Below, one piece after another: positions 26,107-34,683 of a stretch of DNA of 64,000 nucleotides. This DNA comes from Stigmatella erecta (GTDB lineage: Bacteria; Myxococcota; Myxococcia; Myxococcales; Myxococcaceae). The notes below the pieces were generated by a model. It saw nothing but the letters and a program-made list of their open reading frames with translations. It made no database searches and was not told where the DNA came from. The position numbers and the translations under genes were made by a program. The number at the start of each line of letters is the position of its first letter. Positions within the stretch are counted from its first letter, which is position 1. Where the stretch lies: NCBI RefSeq assembly GCF_900111745.1, contig NZ_FOIJ01000012.1:124001-188000 (forward strand), given 5' to 3'.

Positions 26107-26947
26107 GTCCGGGCAGCTCCGTGCCGGTGACGGCCCGCAGCAGCGTCATCGGCCGCACGGCGCGCACCCGCTCGAGCAGCTCCCGGTTCTTCACCAGCAG
26201 GGAGCCGGCGAAGGCCAGGCTGTTCAGGGAGATGGACTCGAAGGACTCCTGCGCGCGGGGCACCACCAGGCTCCAGTCCCGCGTCGCCAGGTAGTTGTAG
26301 GGCGTTCCGGGCACGTCACACCCGGTGGCCCGCAGCAGCTCCCGGTACACGGCCAGCGCCTGGGCGGGGCTCTGGGGCGCGGGCCCCAGGGCATGCCGGA
26401 ACGGCAACCGGCCCCGGGCCACCGCCTCGTCCATGGGCGTGCGGCTGCCCCCGTGCGCCAGCGGCGCGGGGACGAGCTGGAGGTGCTTGTGCGGCTGGCT
26501 GGCCCCGGCCATGCGCCCGCCGTTGTAGAAGGCCAGCGCGTCGAACTCGTCCATGCACCGCAGCAGCGCCTCGAAGTCCGCGAGGGTGAGCAGCGCGTCC
26601 TGGTCCTCGTAGTCCTGGGTGACGAGCAGGGCGTGGTGCTCGTAGACGTTGAACTTGTTCAGCAGGCACGCGTGCGCGGGGGCCACGTAGCCCACGAAGA
26701 GGTCCTCCTCATAGGGGGCCAGGAAGGGGTTCTTCGGCGGGGCGCCCCCGGAGGGCGGCTGCGTGGCCTTGGCCTTCCGCTCCAGGTTGGAGACGGCCCG
26801 GACGAGGAACGGCACCCCCTCGTCCTCAATCACTTCCATCTCCGTGCGGATGGGCATCAGCGCGCCGCTGGCGAGCGCCCGCTCGCCGCGCTCGACGATG
26901 GCGTTCCACAGGGTTCCTTTTCGGAAGGAGGCAGGGCGCTCCGTCAT
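26099..26947 (-). CDS. ATP adenylyltransferase (Ap4A phosphorylase II-like)
   Basis: 282 aa. HIT-superfamily nucleotide transferase of the Apa1/2 type: YNGGRMAGASQPHKHLQLVP around residues 140-160 carries the modified His triad (HKHLQ), and NKFNVYEHHALLVTQDYEDQ is the preceding conserved strand. The reaction would be phosphorolysis of diadenosine tetraphosphate to ATP and ADP. ATG 26947 is preferred because GGAG sits 6 nt upstream; ATG 26959 directly abuts the upstream gene's stop. It is co-transcribed after the 2OG oxygenase gene and overlaps the dehydrogenase tail-to-tail. Confidence 0.85.
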   Translation of the reverse strand: MTERPASFRKGTLWNAIVERGERALASGALMPIRTEMEVIEDEGVPFLVRAVSNLERKAKATQPPSGGAPPKNPFLAPYEEDLFVGYVAPAHACLLNKFNVYEHHALLVTQDYEDQDALLTLADFEALLRCMDEFDALAFYNGGRMAGASQPHKHLQLVPAPLAHGGSRTPMDEAVARGRLPFRHALGPAPQSPAQALAVYRELLRATGCDVPGTPYNYLATRDWSLVVPRAQESFESISLNSLAFAGSLLVKNRELLERVRAVRPMTLLRAVTGTELPGLK

Positions 26948-26959
26948 GAGGGGCTCCAT

Positions 26960-27559
26960 TCAGGCCACGTCCCGGCCGTAATACCACGCCGTCATCGCGA
27001 GCCTGGGGGCCTGCGTGGGCAGCACCTCGTGCTCCAGCCGCTCGCTGAGAAACACCACCAGCGTGTCCAGGGTGGGCGCCACCTCCAGCGGGGCCTCCTC
27101 CCGGTACAGCCGGAGCTGCCCGCCGTGCTCGGGCCGCCAGTCCGGGTTCGCGTAGTAGATGGCCGTCAGCCGCCGGTTGGACTGGCCGGGAAAGGCGTCC
27201 CGGTGGCGGACATAACGGGCTCCCCCGCCCGGGTAGTGGGCGAGCTGGACATCGAAGCGGCCCAGCCCCAGGTAGGCCGACCGCGAGAGCGCCTCGCCGA
27301 GCGCCGCGAAGGCTTCCCAGAGGCCTCCCAGCGCCGAGCCGGGCTCGGGGGAGAGCCAGGTGATGAAGTCGCCGCGCACCGCCGTGTCCTCGGAGCGATC
27401 CGCCCCCCGGCGGATGGCGGCGGCCCGGAGCCCTCCGGAGGCCGCGCGCGCCTGGGCCTGGGCATGAATGGCCCTTGCCTGCTCCTCCCCCAGGAAGGCG
27501 GTGCGCACGAAGAAGCCCTGGGTGCCCAGCGCTTCGATTTCCTCATCCCGAAGGTCCAT
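26960..27559 (-). CDS. 2OG-Fe(II) oxygenase, prolyl-hydroxylase type
   Basis: 199-aa jelly-roll dioxygenase. Iron ligands His119 and Asp121 (YVRHRDAFPG), His177 (ERLEHEVLP) and the 2-oxoglutarate Arg186 are all in place. YYANPDWRPEHGGQLRLY is the signature of the EGLN/P4H-like group. The substrate could be a protein prolyl residue; unknown here. It shares a transcript with the Ap4A-phosphorylase-like gene (12 bp apart) and is divergent from the DUF4230 gene (61 bp). Confidence 0.88.
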   Translation of the reverse strand: MDLRDEEIEALGTQGFFVRTAFLGEEQARAIHAQAQARAASGGLRAAAIRRGADRSEDTAVRGDFITWLSPEPGSALGGLWEAFAALGEALSRSAYLGLGRFDVQLAHYPGGGARYVRHRDAFPGQSNRRLTAIYYANPDWRPEHGGQLRLYREEAPLEVAPTLDTLVVFLSERLEHEVLPTQAPRLAMTAWYYGRDVA

Positions 27560-27620
27560 CGGTCCTGTCCGTGGGGCGCCTCAGACGCCACGTTCCGTCC
27601 GCCAGGATAGACTGCGGACC

Positions 27621-28235
27621 ATGGCGAACGTCTCGCGGATTCTCTCCGTCGTCATCGCAGGGGCCCTCGGCGCGCTGGGCACGTACTTCCTCCTGCAATC
27701 CCAGTCCCGGGGCCTGCCGGACTCGCCCTCCTTGGTTCTGCAGATGCGCGAGGTGGCCCGGCTCGAGACGCTCGATGTCTCGCTCTATAAGAAGGTGACG
27801 TTCAGTCCCGAGCCCAAGGCCTCGGATGCCCTCTGGAAGGACGTCGTGCACTGGGCGGCCTACTCCCTGCGTGCCCCGCGAGGCCGCGCCATCGTCTTCG
27901 CGGATGTGCACCTGGGCTACGAGTTCCAGCGCATCGACACCTCCTCGCTCCAGGTGAACGGCACCCAGGTGGAGGTGGTGCTGCCGCCCCTGAGCGTCCA
28001 GGTGGAGCTGCGCCCGGGGGAGACCGAGATCATCGACTCCAACCTCAACAGCACCGAGACCGCGCAGTTGCTGGAGCTGGCCCGGACCGCCTTCGAGCGG
28101 GAGGCGCGCGGGGATGCCCGGCTGAAGGAGCGCGCGCGCCAGTCCGCCGAGCGCTCCCTGCGCGCCCTGTTCCTGTCCCTGGGCTTCACCCAGGTGAACT
28201 TCGTGGAGAAGCTGACCCGCCCTACCGCGGGGTAG
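27621..28235 (+). CDS. DUF4230 protein with N-terminal anchor
   Basis: 204 aa. Residues 7-25 form one membrane helix or uncleaved signal. The rest matches the general pattern of DUF4230: a conserved amphipathic start (LVLQMREVARLETLDVSLYKK), a central beta-rich part and a C-terminal helical tail. Function of the family is unknown. ATG 27621 is chosen because the hydrophobic segment follows directly. Its last 14 bp overlap the convergent TPR gene. Confidence 0.75.
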   Translation: MANVSRILSVVIAGALGALGTYFLLQSQSRGLPDSPSLVLQMREVARLETLDVSLYKKVTFSPEPKASDALWKDVVHWAAYSLRAPRGRAIVFADVHLGYEFQRIDTSSLQVNGTQVEVVLPPLSVQVELRPGETEIIDSNLNSTETAQLLELARTAFEREARGDARLKERARQSAERSLRALFLSLGFTQVNFVEKLTRPTAG

Positions 28236-29481
28236 GGACAGCCAGCAGGCCCTCGTCCGTGAGGCGGAAGAGGCCGGCAATGCCATCCGGGGCGGGGCCC
28301 AGCCCTGCCAGGGCCTCGCACTCGGCCGCGTCGGACTCGCGGCACACCAGCGCGTACTCCCGCCGGCCCAGGCTCACCCGCAGCGGCACCTCTCCCGCGT
28401 GGAGCCGCAACCGCCGCCGCTGCTCCGCCGTGAGCAGCCGGGCACCGTCGTAGCCGTCGCCCTCCGCCAGGAGCCACAGCCCGCTGAACGTCTCCGCCAG
28501 GCGCACCTCGCCCCGGTCCAGCACCGCCGGGCGCACCACCGCCGGGTGGGCCTCCAGGTTGCGCCAGGCCGCCCGGTCCACCTCCTCCGCCGTCAGCCCC
28601 ACCGCGCCCAGCCGCGCGGCGGGCAGGTACCGCACGTACTCCGCGTCCTCCAGGACGTAGAACACCTCCAGGCCCGCGGGCCCCGGCCGGCAGAGGGCCC
28701 CCGCCGCCTGCGCCTCGAAGCCCGCCGGCCGCAGCACGGGCCGCAGCCGGGCCATCCAGGCCTCTGGCGCCTCCGGCCCTCCGGTGCCCAGCCCGCCCAG
28801 CCGCGCGGCCAGCCCGTCCACGTAGGCAGCCAGCGCCTGCCGGCTCCCGCCATAGGCCGCGAACAGCGAGGCCACGTCGACCCGGGCCACCTCGCCTCCC
28901 GCCTGCTTCACGAGCACGTCCCGCCCCTGGAGCCGGAACGCCACCCCCGCCCGCCGCAGCGCCGCCGCCAGCGCGGCGTTGAACTCCGGGCGCAGCACCT
29001 GCTCCTCGGCCAGCGGCGGCGCGGGGAGCGCTCCTGTCTCCAGCTCTTCCTTTAATAAGCGGGCCTCCGTGTCGAACGGGTCCCGCTCCAGCACCTGCGC
29101 CACGTGGGCCTGGGCCCGGGCGTTCTCGCCCCGGCGCATCGCCAGCACCGCCAGCACCTTGAGCGCCTCCGGGTCTCCCGGGCTCAGCGCCAGCGCCTCG
29201 CCCAGCGCCGCCTCCGCGTCGCCGTACCGCTCCAGGCCCAGCAGGGCCCGGGCCCGCCCCAGGCGCACCTGCAAGTCCTTCGGGAAGTCCTTCCGCAGCC
29301 GCTCCAGCAGGGGCAGCGCCTCGCGGTTCGCCTCGGCGTTGATGAGGGCATGCGCCACCGCCAGCCACAGCGTGGGGCCCGCGCTGCCCTGGGCGGCCCC
29401 GCGCAGGGCGTCCAGCTCCGCGGCACTCAGGCGCTCACCGGCCTCGACCTTGCGGCGGAGGCTCTCCAGGTCCGGACTCAC
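28222..29481 (-). CDS. TPR protein with C-terminal DUF1444-like part
   Basis: 419 aa from GTG 29481. Residues about 35-150 hold three to four tetratricopeptide repeats (EALPLLERLRKDFPKD, DAEAALGEALALSPGD, RAQAHVAQVLERDPFD). The C-terminal part (about 165-400) resembles the DUF1444/YtpQ fold, whose function is unknown. No signal peptide or membrane segment. It follows the hybrid kinase gene by 9 bp on the same strand, so it may be its accessory protein. Tail-to-tail overlap with the DUF4230 gene. Confidence 0.75.
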   Translation of the reverse strand: MSPDLESLRRKVEAGERLSAAELDALRGAAQGSAGPTLWLAVAHALINAEANREALPLLERLRKDFPKDLQVRLGRARALLGLERYGDAEAALGEALALSPGDPEALKVLAVLAMRRGENARAQAHVAQVLERDPFDTEARLLKEELETGALPAPPLAEEQVLRPEFNAALAAALRRAGVAFRLQGRDVLVKQAGGEVARVDVASLFAAYGGSRQALAAYVDGLAARLGGLGTGGPEAPEAWMARLRPVLRPAGFEAQAAGALCRPGPAGLEVFYVLEDAEYVRYLPAARLGAVGLTAEEVDRAAWRNLEAHPAVVRPAVLDRGEVRLAETFSGLWLLAEGDGYDGARLLTAEQRRRLRLHAGEVPLRVSLGRREYALVCRESDAAECEALAGLGPAPDGIAGLFRLTDEGLLAVPTPR

Positions 29482-29490
29482 GCCGGGAGC

Positions 29491-31524
29491 TTACGGGTTC
29501 GGGGCGCCGGACCCAACGGCTTCCCCCGGACCGTCCTCGGGCGCCGAGGGCTCCTCGGACTGGGAGAGGAACTCGTCGAGCGCGCCCATGTCGATGGGCT
29601 TGCGGAACACGGCGTCCACCAGCGCCAGGGTGGAGCGGTTCTGTCCCCGCACGTCCATGCCCGTGACGATGGCCAGCAGCGCGTGCGGCGTGCGCTGGCG
29701 CAGCTCGCGCGCCAGCTCCCAGCCCGACACGTCCGGCATCACCGCGTCCAGCAGCGCCGCGTCATACCGGCGCCGCTCCCAGAGCTGGAGGGCCACCTCC
29801 GCGCTCTGGGCGAGCTGCACGTCGTAGCCCTCCTCGCCGAGCACCTCCGCCAGCATCCGCGCGTTGTCCAGATCGTCGTCCACCACCAGCACCCGGCGCG
29901 TCTGCTGGAAGCGGCGCGGCCCCTCCATGTGCCGGCTCGCGGGCAGCGCCTCCTCGTGGGCCTCCCGCGCGCGCGGCAGCCGCACCACGAACGTGCCCCC
30001 CTTGCCCCCGTCGACGTTCTCCACCGTCAGCTCGCCGCCCCACCGGCGCACCTGGTCCTTCACCACCGCCAGCTGCAGCGCGGACTGGGGCGCCCCGGCC
30101 TCCCGGGTGAGCGGATCGAACAGCTGGGCCAGGGACTCCACGGGGAAGGGAGGCCCCTCGTCCTGGATGCGCAGGCTCAGCGCCGCGTCCCCGTCCTTCT
30201 GCGTGGTCAGCGTCAGCCGCCCCGCCTGCGCCATCCGGTCCCGGGCCGCCAGCAGCAGCGTCACCACCAGCTCCCGCAGAAAGCCGGCATCCGCCCGCAC
30301 GTTGCCGGGGGCGCCCAGCTGGAGCGTCACCTCGAGCGGGTGCTCGCCCCGCTCCAGCTCGCCGCGCATCAGCTCCAGGGCCTCGCGCACCGCCGTGTCC
30401 AGCTCCACGTCGGTGAGGTGCTCCTCGGTGCGCTGCACGTTGAATTCCTGGAGCCGGCTCACCAGGCCGCCAATCTGCCCCACCGTCCGGTCCAGCGCGT
30501 CCAGGTGCTCGGGCTTGAACTCGCGGCGCAGCAGCGTGACGCGCAGGCGCACCACGTTGAGGAAGTTGTTGAGCGCGTGCGCGGCGCCGCTGGCGAGCTG
30601 CCCCAGGGACTGGGCCCGCGTCCGCTGGAGGAGCTGGCCCTGCAACCTGCGCAGCTCGTCCTGGGCGGAGCTCAGCTCCCGGCTCTTGCGGGTGGCCTCC
30701 GTGCGGTCCGAGAACGTCTGGATGACGCCGGCCAGCTCCCCGCCCTCTTCCCAGATGGGCGTCGCGCTCATCTCCAGGCTGGCCACCCCGCCGCCCAGGC
30801 GCTCCACCTCCATCATCACCCCGCGCACCGGCTTGCGCTCCTTGAGCGCGCGCATGAAGGGCATGTCCGCCACCCGGAACGGCTCCCCCGCGGGGTGGTG
30901 CGCGTTCACCTGGGAGAGCACCGGGGCCAGCGAGGTGACGGCCCGGCCCCCCACCACCGAGCGGATGGGCACGCCCAAAAGGCGGCTGACGGGCTGCGTG
31001 GCGTAGGACACGCTCCCGTCCACCTCCGCCAGGAGGATGCCCACCTCCACGTGGTAGAGCACCGACTCCATCACCGCCGCCTCGCGGAAGCGCACCGACT
31101 CGGTCCTCAGCACCCGCGCGTAGGAGGCCTGCGCGGAGGCGCCCGCCTCGCCCACCAGCTCGTTGATGAGGTCGGCGACCTCGGGGGGCATCTCACCTTC
31201 GCACCGCACGTACACGCGCATGAGCACCGAGGCGAGCGCCTTGAACTCCCGCGCCAGGTCATCGGGCTCGAAGCGCTGGTCATACCGGAAGGCCCCGTGG
31301 GAGCGGACCACCTCGGGCCACAGCCGCAGCGCGTCCTCCCCGCGATCCTGGAGCAGGCGCACCAGCTCGTCCAGGAGCTGGCGCAAGGGGGCCCGGAGGT
31401 CCTTGCCCGGCACCTCCACCTCGTACAGCTCCTCGCGCAGGCGCTTGGCCCACAGGCGCGCGACGCGCTCGCGTTCCTTGTCGAGGACCTGGGCCAGCAG
31501 CTCGATGGCAGTCTTGGTGTTCAC
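29491..31524 (-). CDS. Hybrid histidine kinase with degenerate ATPase domain
   Basis: 677 aa from GTG 31524 (GAGG 9 nt upstream). Order: N-terminal helical sensor of RsbR-like type (1-150), PAS domain (about 155-275), coiled coil, HisKA with His316 (GAAHALNNFLNVV), HATPase-like region (about 395-510), receiver (about 540-660). The receiver is intact with Asp593 (ALLDAVMPD) and the Lys of FRKPID. The ATPase part is not: the N-box Asn is Ala426 (LLLAARDRM), the DxGxG box reads DEGPP and the GxGxG lid is missing. It may not bind ATP and could act as a receiver or scaffold. It is cytosolic. Confidence 0.85.
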   Translation of the reverse strand: MNTKTAIELLAQVLDKERERVARLWAKRLREELYEVEVPGKDLRAPLRQLLDELVRLLQDRGEDALRLWPEVVRSHGAFRYDQRFEPDDLAREFKALASVLMRVYVRCEGEMPPEVADLINELVGEAGASAQASYARVLRTESVRFREAAVMESVLYHVEVGILLAEVDGSVSYATQPVSRLLGVPIRSVVGGRAVTSLAPVLSQVNAHHPAGEPFRVADMPFMRALKERKPVRGVMMEVERLGGGVASLEMSATPIWEEGGELAGVIQTFSDRTEATRKSRELSSAQDELRRLQGQLLQRTRAQSLGQLASGAAHALNNFLNVVRLRVTLLRREFKPEHLDALDRTVGQIGGLVSRLQEFNVQRTEEHLTDVELDTAVREALELMRGELERGEHPLEVTLQLGAPGNVRADAGFLRELVVTLLLAARDRMAQAGRLTLTTQKDGDAALSLRIQDEGPPFPVESLAQLFDPLTREAGAPQSALQLAVVKDQVRRWGGELTVENVDGGKGGTFVVRLPRAREAHEEALPASRHMEGPRRFQQTRRVLVVDDDLDNARMLAEVLGEEGYDVQLAQSAEVALQLWERRRYDAALLDAVMPDVSGWELARELRQRTPHALLAIVTGMDVRGQNRSTLALVDAVFRKPIDMGALDEFLSQSEEPSAPEDGPGEAVGSGAPNP

Positions 31525-31648
31525 CGTCAGCGCCTCAAGGTGTGCACGGCCGGCCCCCCTGCCCAGCGGGGGCAGGCAGGCGAGCAGGCCATTTTCGCCC
31601 CCGGGTTCTGCGGCGGCCGGGCCATCCCCACCCTAGGGGGGCACCGGA

Positions 31649-32425
31649 ATGCGACCCACGGCACGAGACAACGAGGCGCTGAAGCCGCTGCCCATCTCCG
31701 ACACGGCGATGGTGCACCTCTACCGGGGTGAGCTGGGCCGTTCTGACAACTGGCGGACCCGCCTCGACACGACGACCAACTGGGCGCTCACCACCACGGC
31801 GGCCGTCATCTCCTTCGGCTTCGCCAACACCTCCAGCCCCCACGTGACGTTCCTGGTGGGCATCTGGATGGTGATTTCCTTCCTGCTCATCGAGGCGCGG
31901 CGCTACCGGTACTACGACTTGTGGAACCGCCGGGTCCGCCTGCTGGAGGACGGCTACTGGGCCCCCATGCTCCGCCACGAGCCGGTGGACCCGGACTCGC
32001 TGCGCGAGCTGGCCCAGGAGCTGGCCCGGCCCCAGCTCCAGCTTTCGCTGATTTCCGCCATCTCCACGCGGCTCAACCGCGCCTATGGCCCCATCCTCAT
32101 CGTCCTGCTGCTGAGCTGGTTCGTGAAGGTCTACAGCCACCCGCAGGCCCCCGGCACCTTCCGTGAGTTCGTGGAGCGGGCCCACGTGGGCCCCGTGCCC
32201 GGGGAGTTCATCATGAGCCTGATCGCCGGCATGAGCCTGCTGGCCATCTACATGTTCGTCTCCTCGTTCTTCGTCCGCGCGCCCCTGGGCGAGCTGCGCA
32301 CCCGGCCCCGGGGCCGCCGCGCGGCGCTGTGGGAGTCCTTCTACCGGCCCTATGCCCTGAACCGCTCCCGCCGCCGGGTCCCCCGGTCCCCGCCCGCCTC
32401 GCCGCCCCTGCCCCCGGAGCCCTAA
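31649..32425 (+). CDS. DUF2270 integral membrane protein
   Basis: 258 aa. It matches the DUF2270 family pattern: a soluble N-terminus (MVHLYRGELGRSDNWRTRLD), two tight hydrophobic segments at about 45-85, an amphipathic region (EARRYRYYDLWNRRVRLLE), then two more membrane segments at about 145-165 and 190-215, with a basic, Pro-rich tail. Family function is unknown. Divergent from the hybrid kinase with 124 bp between. Confidence 0.85.
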   Translation: MRPTARDNEALKPLPISDTAMVHLYRGELGRSDNWRTRLDTTTNWALTTTAAVISFGFANTSSPHVTFLVGIWMVISFLLIEARRYRYYDLWNRRVRLLEDGYWAPMLRHEPVDPDSLRELAQELARPQLQLSLISAISTRLNRAYGPILIVLLLSWFVKVYSHPQAPGTFREFVERAHVGPVPGEFIMSLIAGMSLLAIYMFVSSFFVRAPLGELRTRPRGRRAALWESFYRPYALNRSRRRVPRSPPASPPLPPEP

Positions 32426-32543
32426 GCTTCTCGACGGGTTTTGGACACTCCAGGGGGCGGCTCATGGCCCCCATTCGCCACGCAACGCCCCTGGGGTTTT
32501 CGTCCTTCCGAGGCCTCCCCTTTTGTGTCTTGTATCCGCCACC

Positions 32544-33548
32544 ATGGCGAATACGCGTACGGTGACGGTCATCAATGGCGACGGCATTGGCCCCGAGGTG
32601 ATGGGGGCGACGATCCGGGTGCTCGAAGCGCTCAAGCTGCCACTGGACTTCGATCACAAGGACGCGGGCACCGAGGTCATCGCCAAGTACGGCACCAACC
32701 TGCCGCACGAGACGGTGGAGGCGGTGCTGCGCAGCGGCGTGGCGCTCAAGGGCCCCACGGGCACCGTGGTGGGCGGGGGCATGCCCTCGGCCAACGTGGG
32801 CCTGCGCAAGCGCCTGGACCTGTACGCCTCGCTGCGCCCGGTCAAGAGCGTGCCCAGCGTGAAGACGCGCTATGAGGACGTGGACCTCATCGTGGTGCGC
32901 GAGAACACCGAGGGGCTCTACGTCGGCATCGAGCACATCGTCGTGCCGGGCGTGGTGGAGTCGCTGAAGATCATCACCGAGAAGGCCTCCACCCGCATCG
33001 CCCGCTTCGCCTTCGAGCACGCGCGCAAGCTGGGCCGCAAGAAGGTGACGGCCGTGCACAAGGCCAACATCATGAAGCTCTCGGACGGCCTCTTCCTGGA
33101 CTGCTGCCGCAAGGTGGGCCGCGAGTTCCCCGAGATTCAGTACGAGGAGGTCATCATTGACAACCTCTGCATGCAACTCGTGAAGGACCCCTCGCGCTTC
33201 GACGTGATGGTGCTGGAGAACCTCTACGGCGACATCATCAGCGACCTGTGCGCGGGGCTGGTGGGCGGCCTGGGCGTGGTGCCGGGCGCCAACATCGGCG
33301 AGCGCACCGCGGTGTTCGAGGCCGTCCACGGCACCGCGCCCGACATCGCCGGCAAGGGCATCGCCAACCCCACCGCGCTGCTCATGTCCGCGGCGATGAT
33401 GCTCGACTGGATGGGGCTCACCGAGGAGGGCCAGCGCGTGCAGGCGGCGCTCCAGAAGGTTTACGGCGAGGGGAAGATCCGCACCGGCGACCTGGGCGGC
33501 AGCTCCACCACGCGCGAGTTCACCGACGCCATCATCGCGGCCCTCTGA
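32544..33548 (+). CDS. Isocitrate/isopropylmalate dehydrogenase, likely NAD-isocitrate type
   Basis: 334 aa. Typical decarboxylating dehydrogenase: INGDGIGPEV near the N-terminus, substrate-binding RENTEGLYVG, the Lys/Asp region (KANIMKLSDGLF, DNLCMQLV, ENLYGDIISDLCAGLVGG) and the cofactor loop HGTAPDIAGKGIANPTA. The length and sequence style fit the short NAD-dependent isocitrate dehydrogenase group (IDH3-like) better than LeuB, with no leucine genes nearby. ATG 32544 directly precedes the fold. The next gene begins 2 bp after its stop. Confidence 0.88.
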   Translation: MANTRTVTVINGDGIGPEVMGATIRVLEALKLPLDFDHKDAGTEVIAKYGTNLPHETVEAVLRSGVALKGPTGTVVGGGMPSANVGLRKRLDLYASLRPVKSVPSVKTRYEDVDLIVVRENTEGLYVGIEHIVVPGVVESLKIITEKASTRIARFAFEHARKLGRKKVTAVHKANIMKLSDGLFLDCCRKVGREFPEIQYEEVIIDNLCMQLVKDPSRFDVMVLENLYGDIISDLCAGLVGGLGVVPGANIGERTAVFEAVHGTAPDIAGKGIANPTALLMSAAMMLDWMGLTEEGQRVQAALQKVYGEGKIRTGDLGGSSTTREFTDAIIAAL

Positions 33549-33550
33549 CC

Positions 33551-34093
33551 ATGAAAACCCCCACCCTCCTGTCCACCCTCGCGGCGCTGTCCCTGGGCGC
33601 CGCCGCGCTCGCAAGTCCCACCATGTCCTTCTTCGATCTGAGTGCCCCCCGCCTCGACGGCAAGTCCGAGAACCTGTCGGCCTACAAGGGCCAGGTGCTC
33701 CTCGTGGTGAACACCGCCTCCGAGTGCGGCTACACGCCCCAGTACAAGGGGCTGGAGAAGCTCTCCCAGGACTACAAGGGCCAGGGCGTGACGGTGCTGG
33801 GCTTCCCCTCGAACGACTTCGGCGGCCAGGAGCCGGGCACCGCGAAGGAGATCGCCCGCTTCTGCGAGCTGCGCTTCAAGGTCACCTTCCCCATGTTCGA
33901 CAAGGTGAAGACGAAGGGCGAGGGCCAGTCGCCCGTGTACGCCTTCCTCGCGAAGAAGCACGGCGAGCCCAAGTGGAACTTCCACAAGTACGTGGTGGGC
34001 AAGGATGGCCAGGTGAAGGCCGCCTTCCCCAGCGCCGTGGAGCCGGACAGCCCCGAGCTGAAGAAGGCGCTCGACAGCGCCCTGAAGGAATAG
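33551..34093 (+). CDS. Exported glutathione peroxidase family protein
   Basis: 180 aa. Residues 1-22 are a signal peptide, so this copy acts in the periplasm. The peroxidatic residue is Cys59 in VNTASECGYTPQYKGLE (Cys, not selenocysteine). FPSNDFGGQEPG with the catalytic Gln and KWNFHKY with the Trp/Asn are also present. Such enzymes usually run on thioredoxin instead of glutathione. It is followed after 13 bp by a TlpA-like thioredoxin, which could supply electrons. Confidence 0.93.
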   Translation: MKTPTLLSTLAALSLGAAALASPTMSFFDLSAPRLDGKSENLSAYKGQVLLVVNTASECGYTPQYKGLEKLSQDYKGQGVTVLGFPSNDFGGQEPGTAKEIARFCELRFKVTFPMFDKVKTKGEGQSPVYAFLAKKHGEPKWNFHKYVVGKDGQVKAAFPSAVEPDSPELKKALDSALKE

Positions 34094-34106
34094 CCTCCGC
34101 CGCACC

Positions 34107-34664
34107 ATGAATGATGCCAAGCAAGGGGGGCAAGGGCTTCGGGCCGCCTGGAACCGGGCCCGCCAGCGGTGGTGGGTGCGCTGGGGCGTGGACCTGGCGG
34201 TGATGGCCGGGGCCGTCCTGGCGGTCATGGCCTGGCAGACACGCCACCTTCCCCCCACGGGCACCCCCGCGCCGGACTTCCGGCTGCGCAGCCTGGCCGG
34301 GGCGCCGGTGCGCCTGTCGGACCTGCGGGGCAAGCCCGTGGTGCTGGCCTTCTGGGCCCCCTGGTGCGGGGTGTGCAAGCAGGAGTCCTCCACGCTCTCG
34401 GCGGTGCGGCGCTCGCTCGGGGACCGGGCGCACGTACTCAGCGTGGCGCTGGACTACCCAGATGAGGCCGCCGTCCAGCGTTTTGTCCAGGAGCAGGGGG
34501 CGGACTACCCGGTGCTGCTCGGAGACGAGGCCGTGCGGGCCGCGTTCCGGGTGAACCAGTACCCCACCCTCTTCGTCATCTCCCCGGAAGGGGACATTGC
34601 CCAGGCGGCCATCGGCTACACCACCCAGCCCGGGTTGCTGTGGCGGGTGTGGCGCGCAGGCTAG
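34107..34664 (+). CDS. Membrane-anchored TlpA/ScsD-like thioredoxin
   Basis: 185 aa. A basic N-terminus and one membrane helix (about 28-43) anchor a periplasmic thioredoxin domain. The active site is WCGVC (Cys87 and Cys90) in VVLAFWAPWCGVCKQESS, and the cis-Pro is in YPTLFVI. It is likely a disulfide reductase or oxidase in envelope redox control, plausibly paired with the peroxidase encoded just upstream. Confidence 0.9.
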   Translation: MNDAKQGGQGLRAAWNRARQRWWVRWGVDLAVMAGAVLAVMAWQTRHLPPTGTPAPDFRLRSLAGAPVRLSDLRGKPVVLAFWAPWCGVCKQESSTLSAVRRSLGDRAHVLSVALDYPDEAAVQRFVQEQGADYPVLLGDEAVRAAFRVNQYPTLFVISPEGDIAQAAIGYTTQPGLLWRVWRAG

Positions 34665-34683
34665 CGCCAGGAAGGAACGCGTG

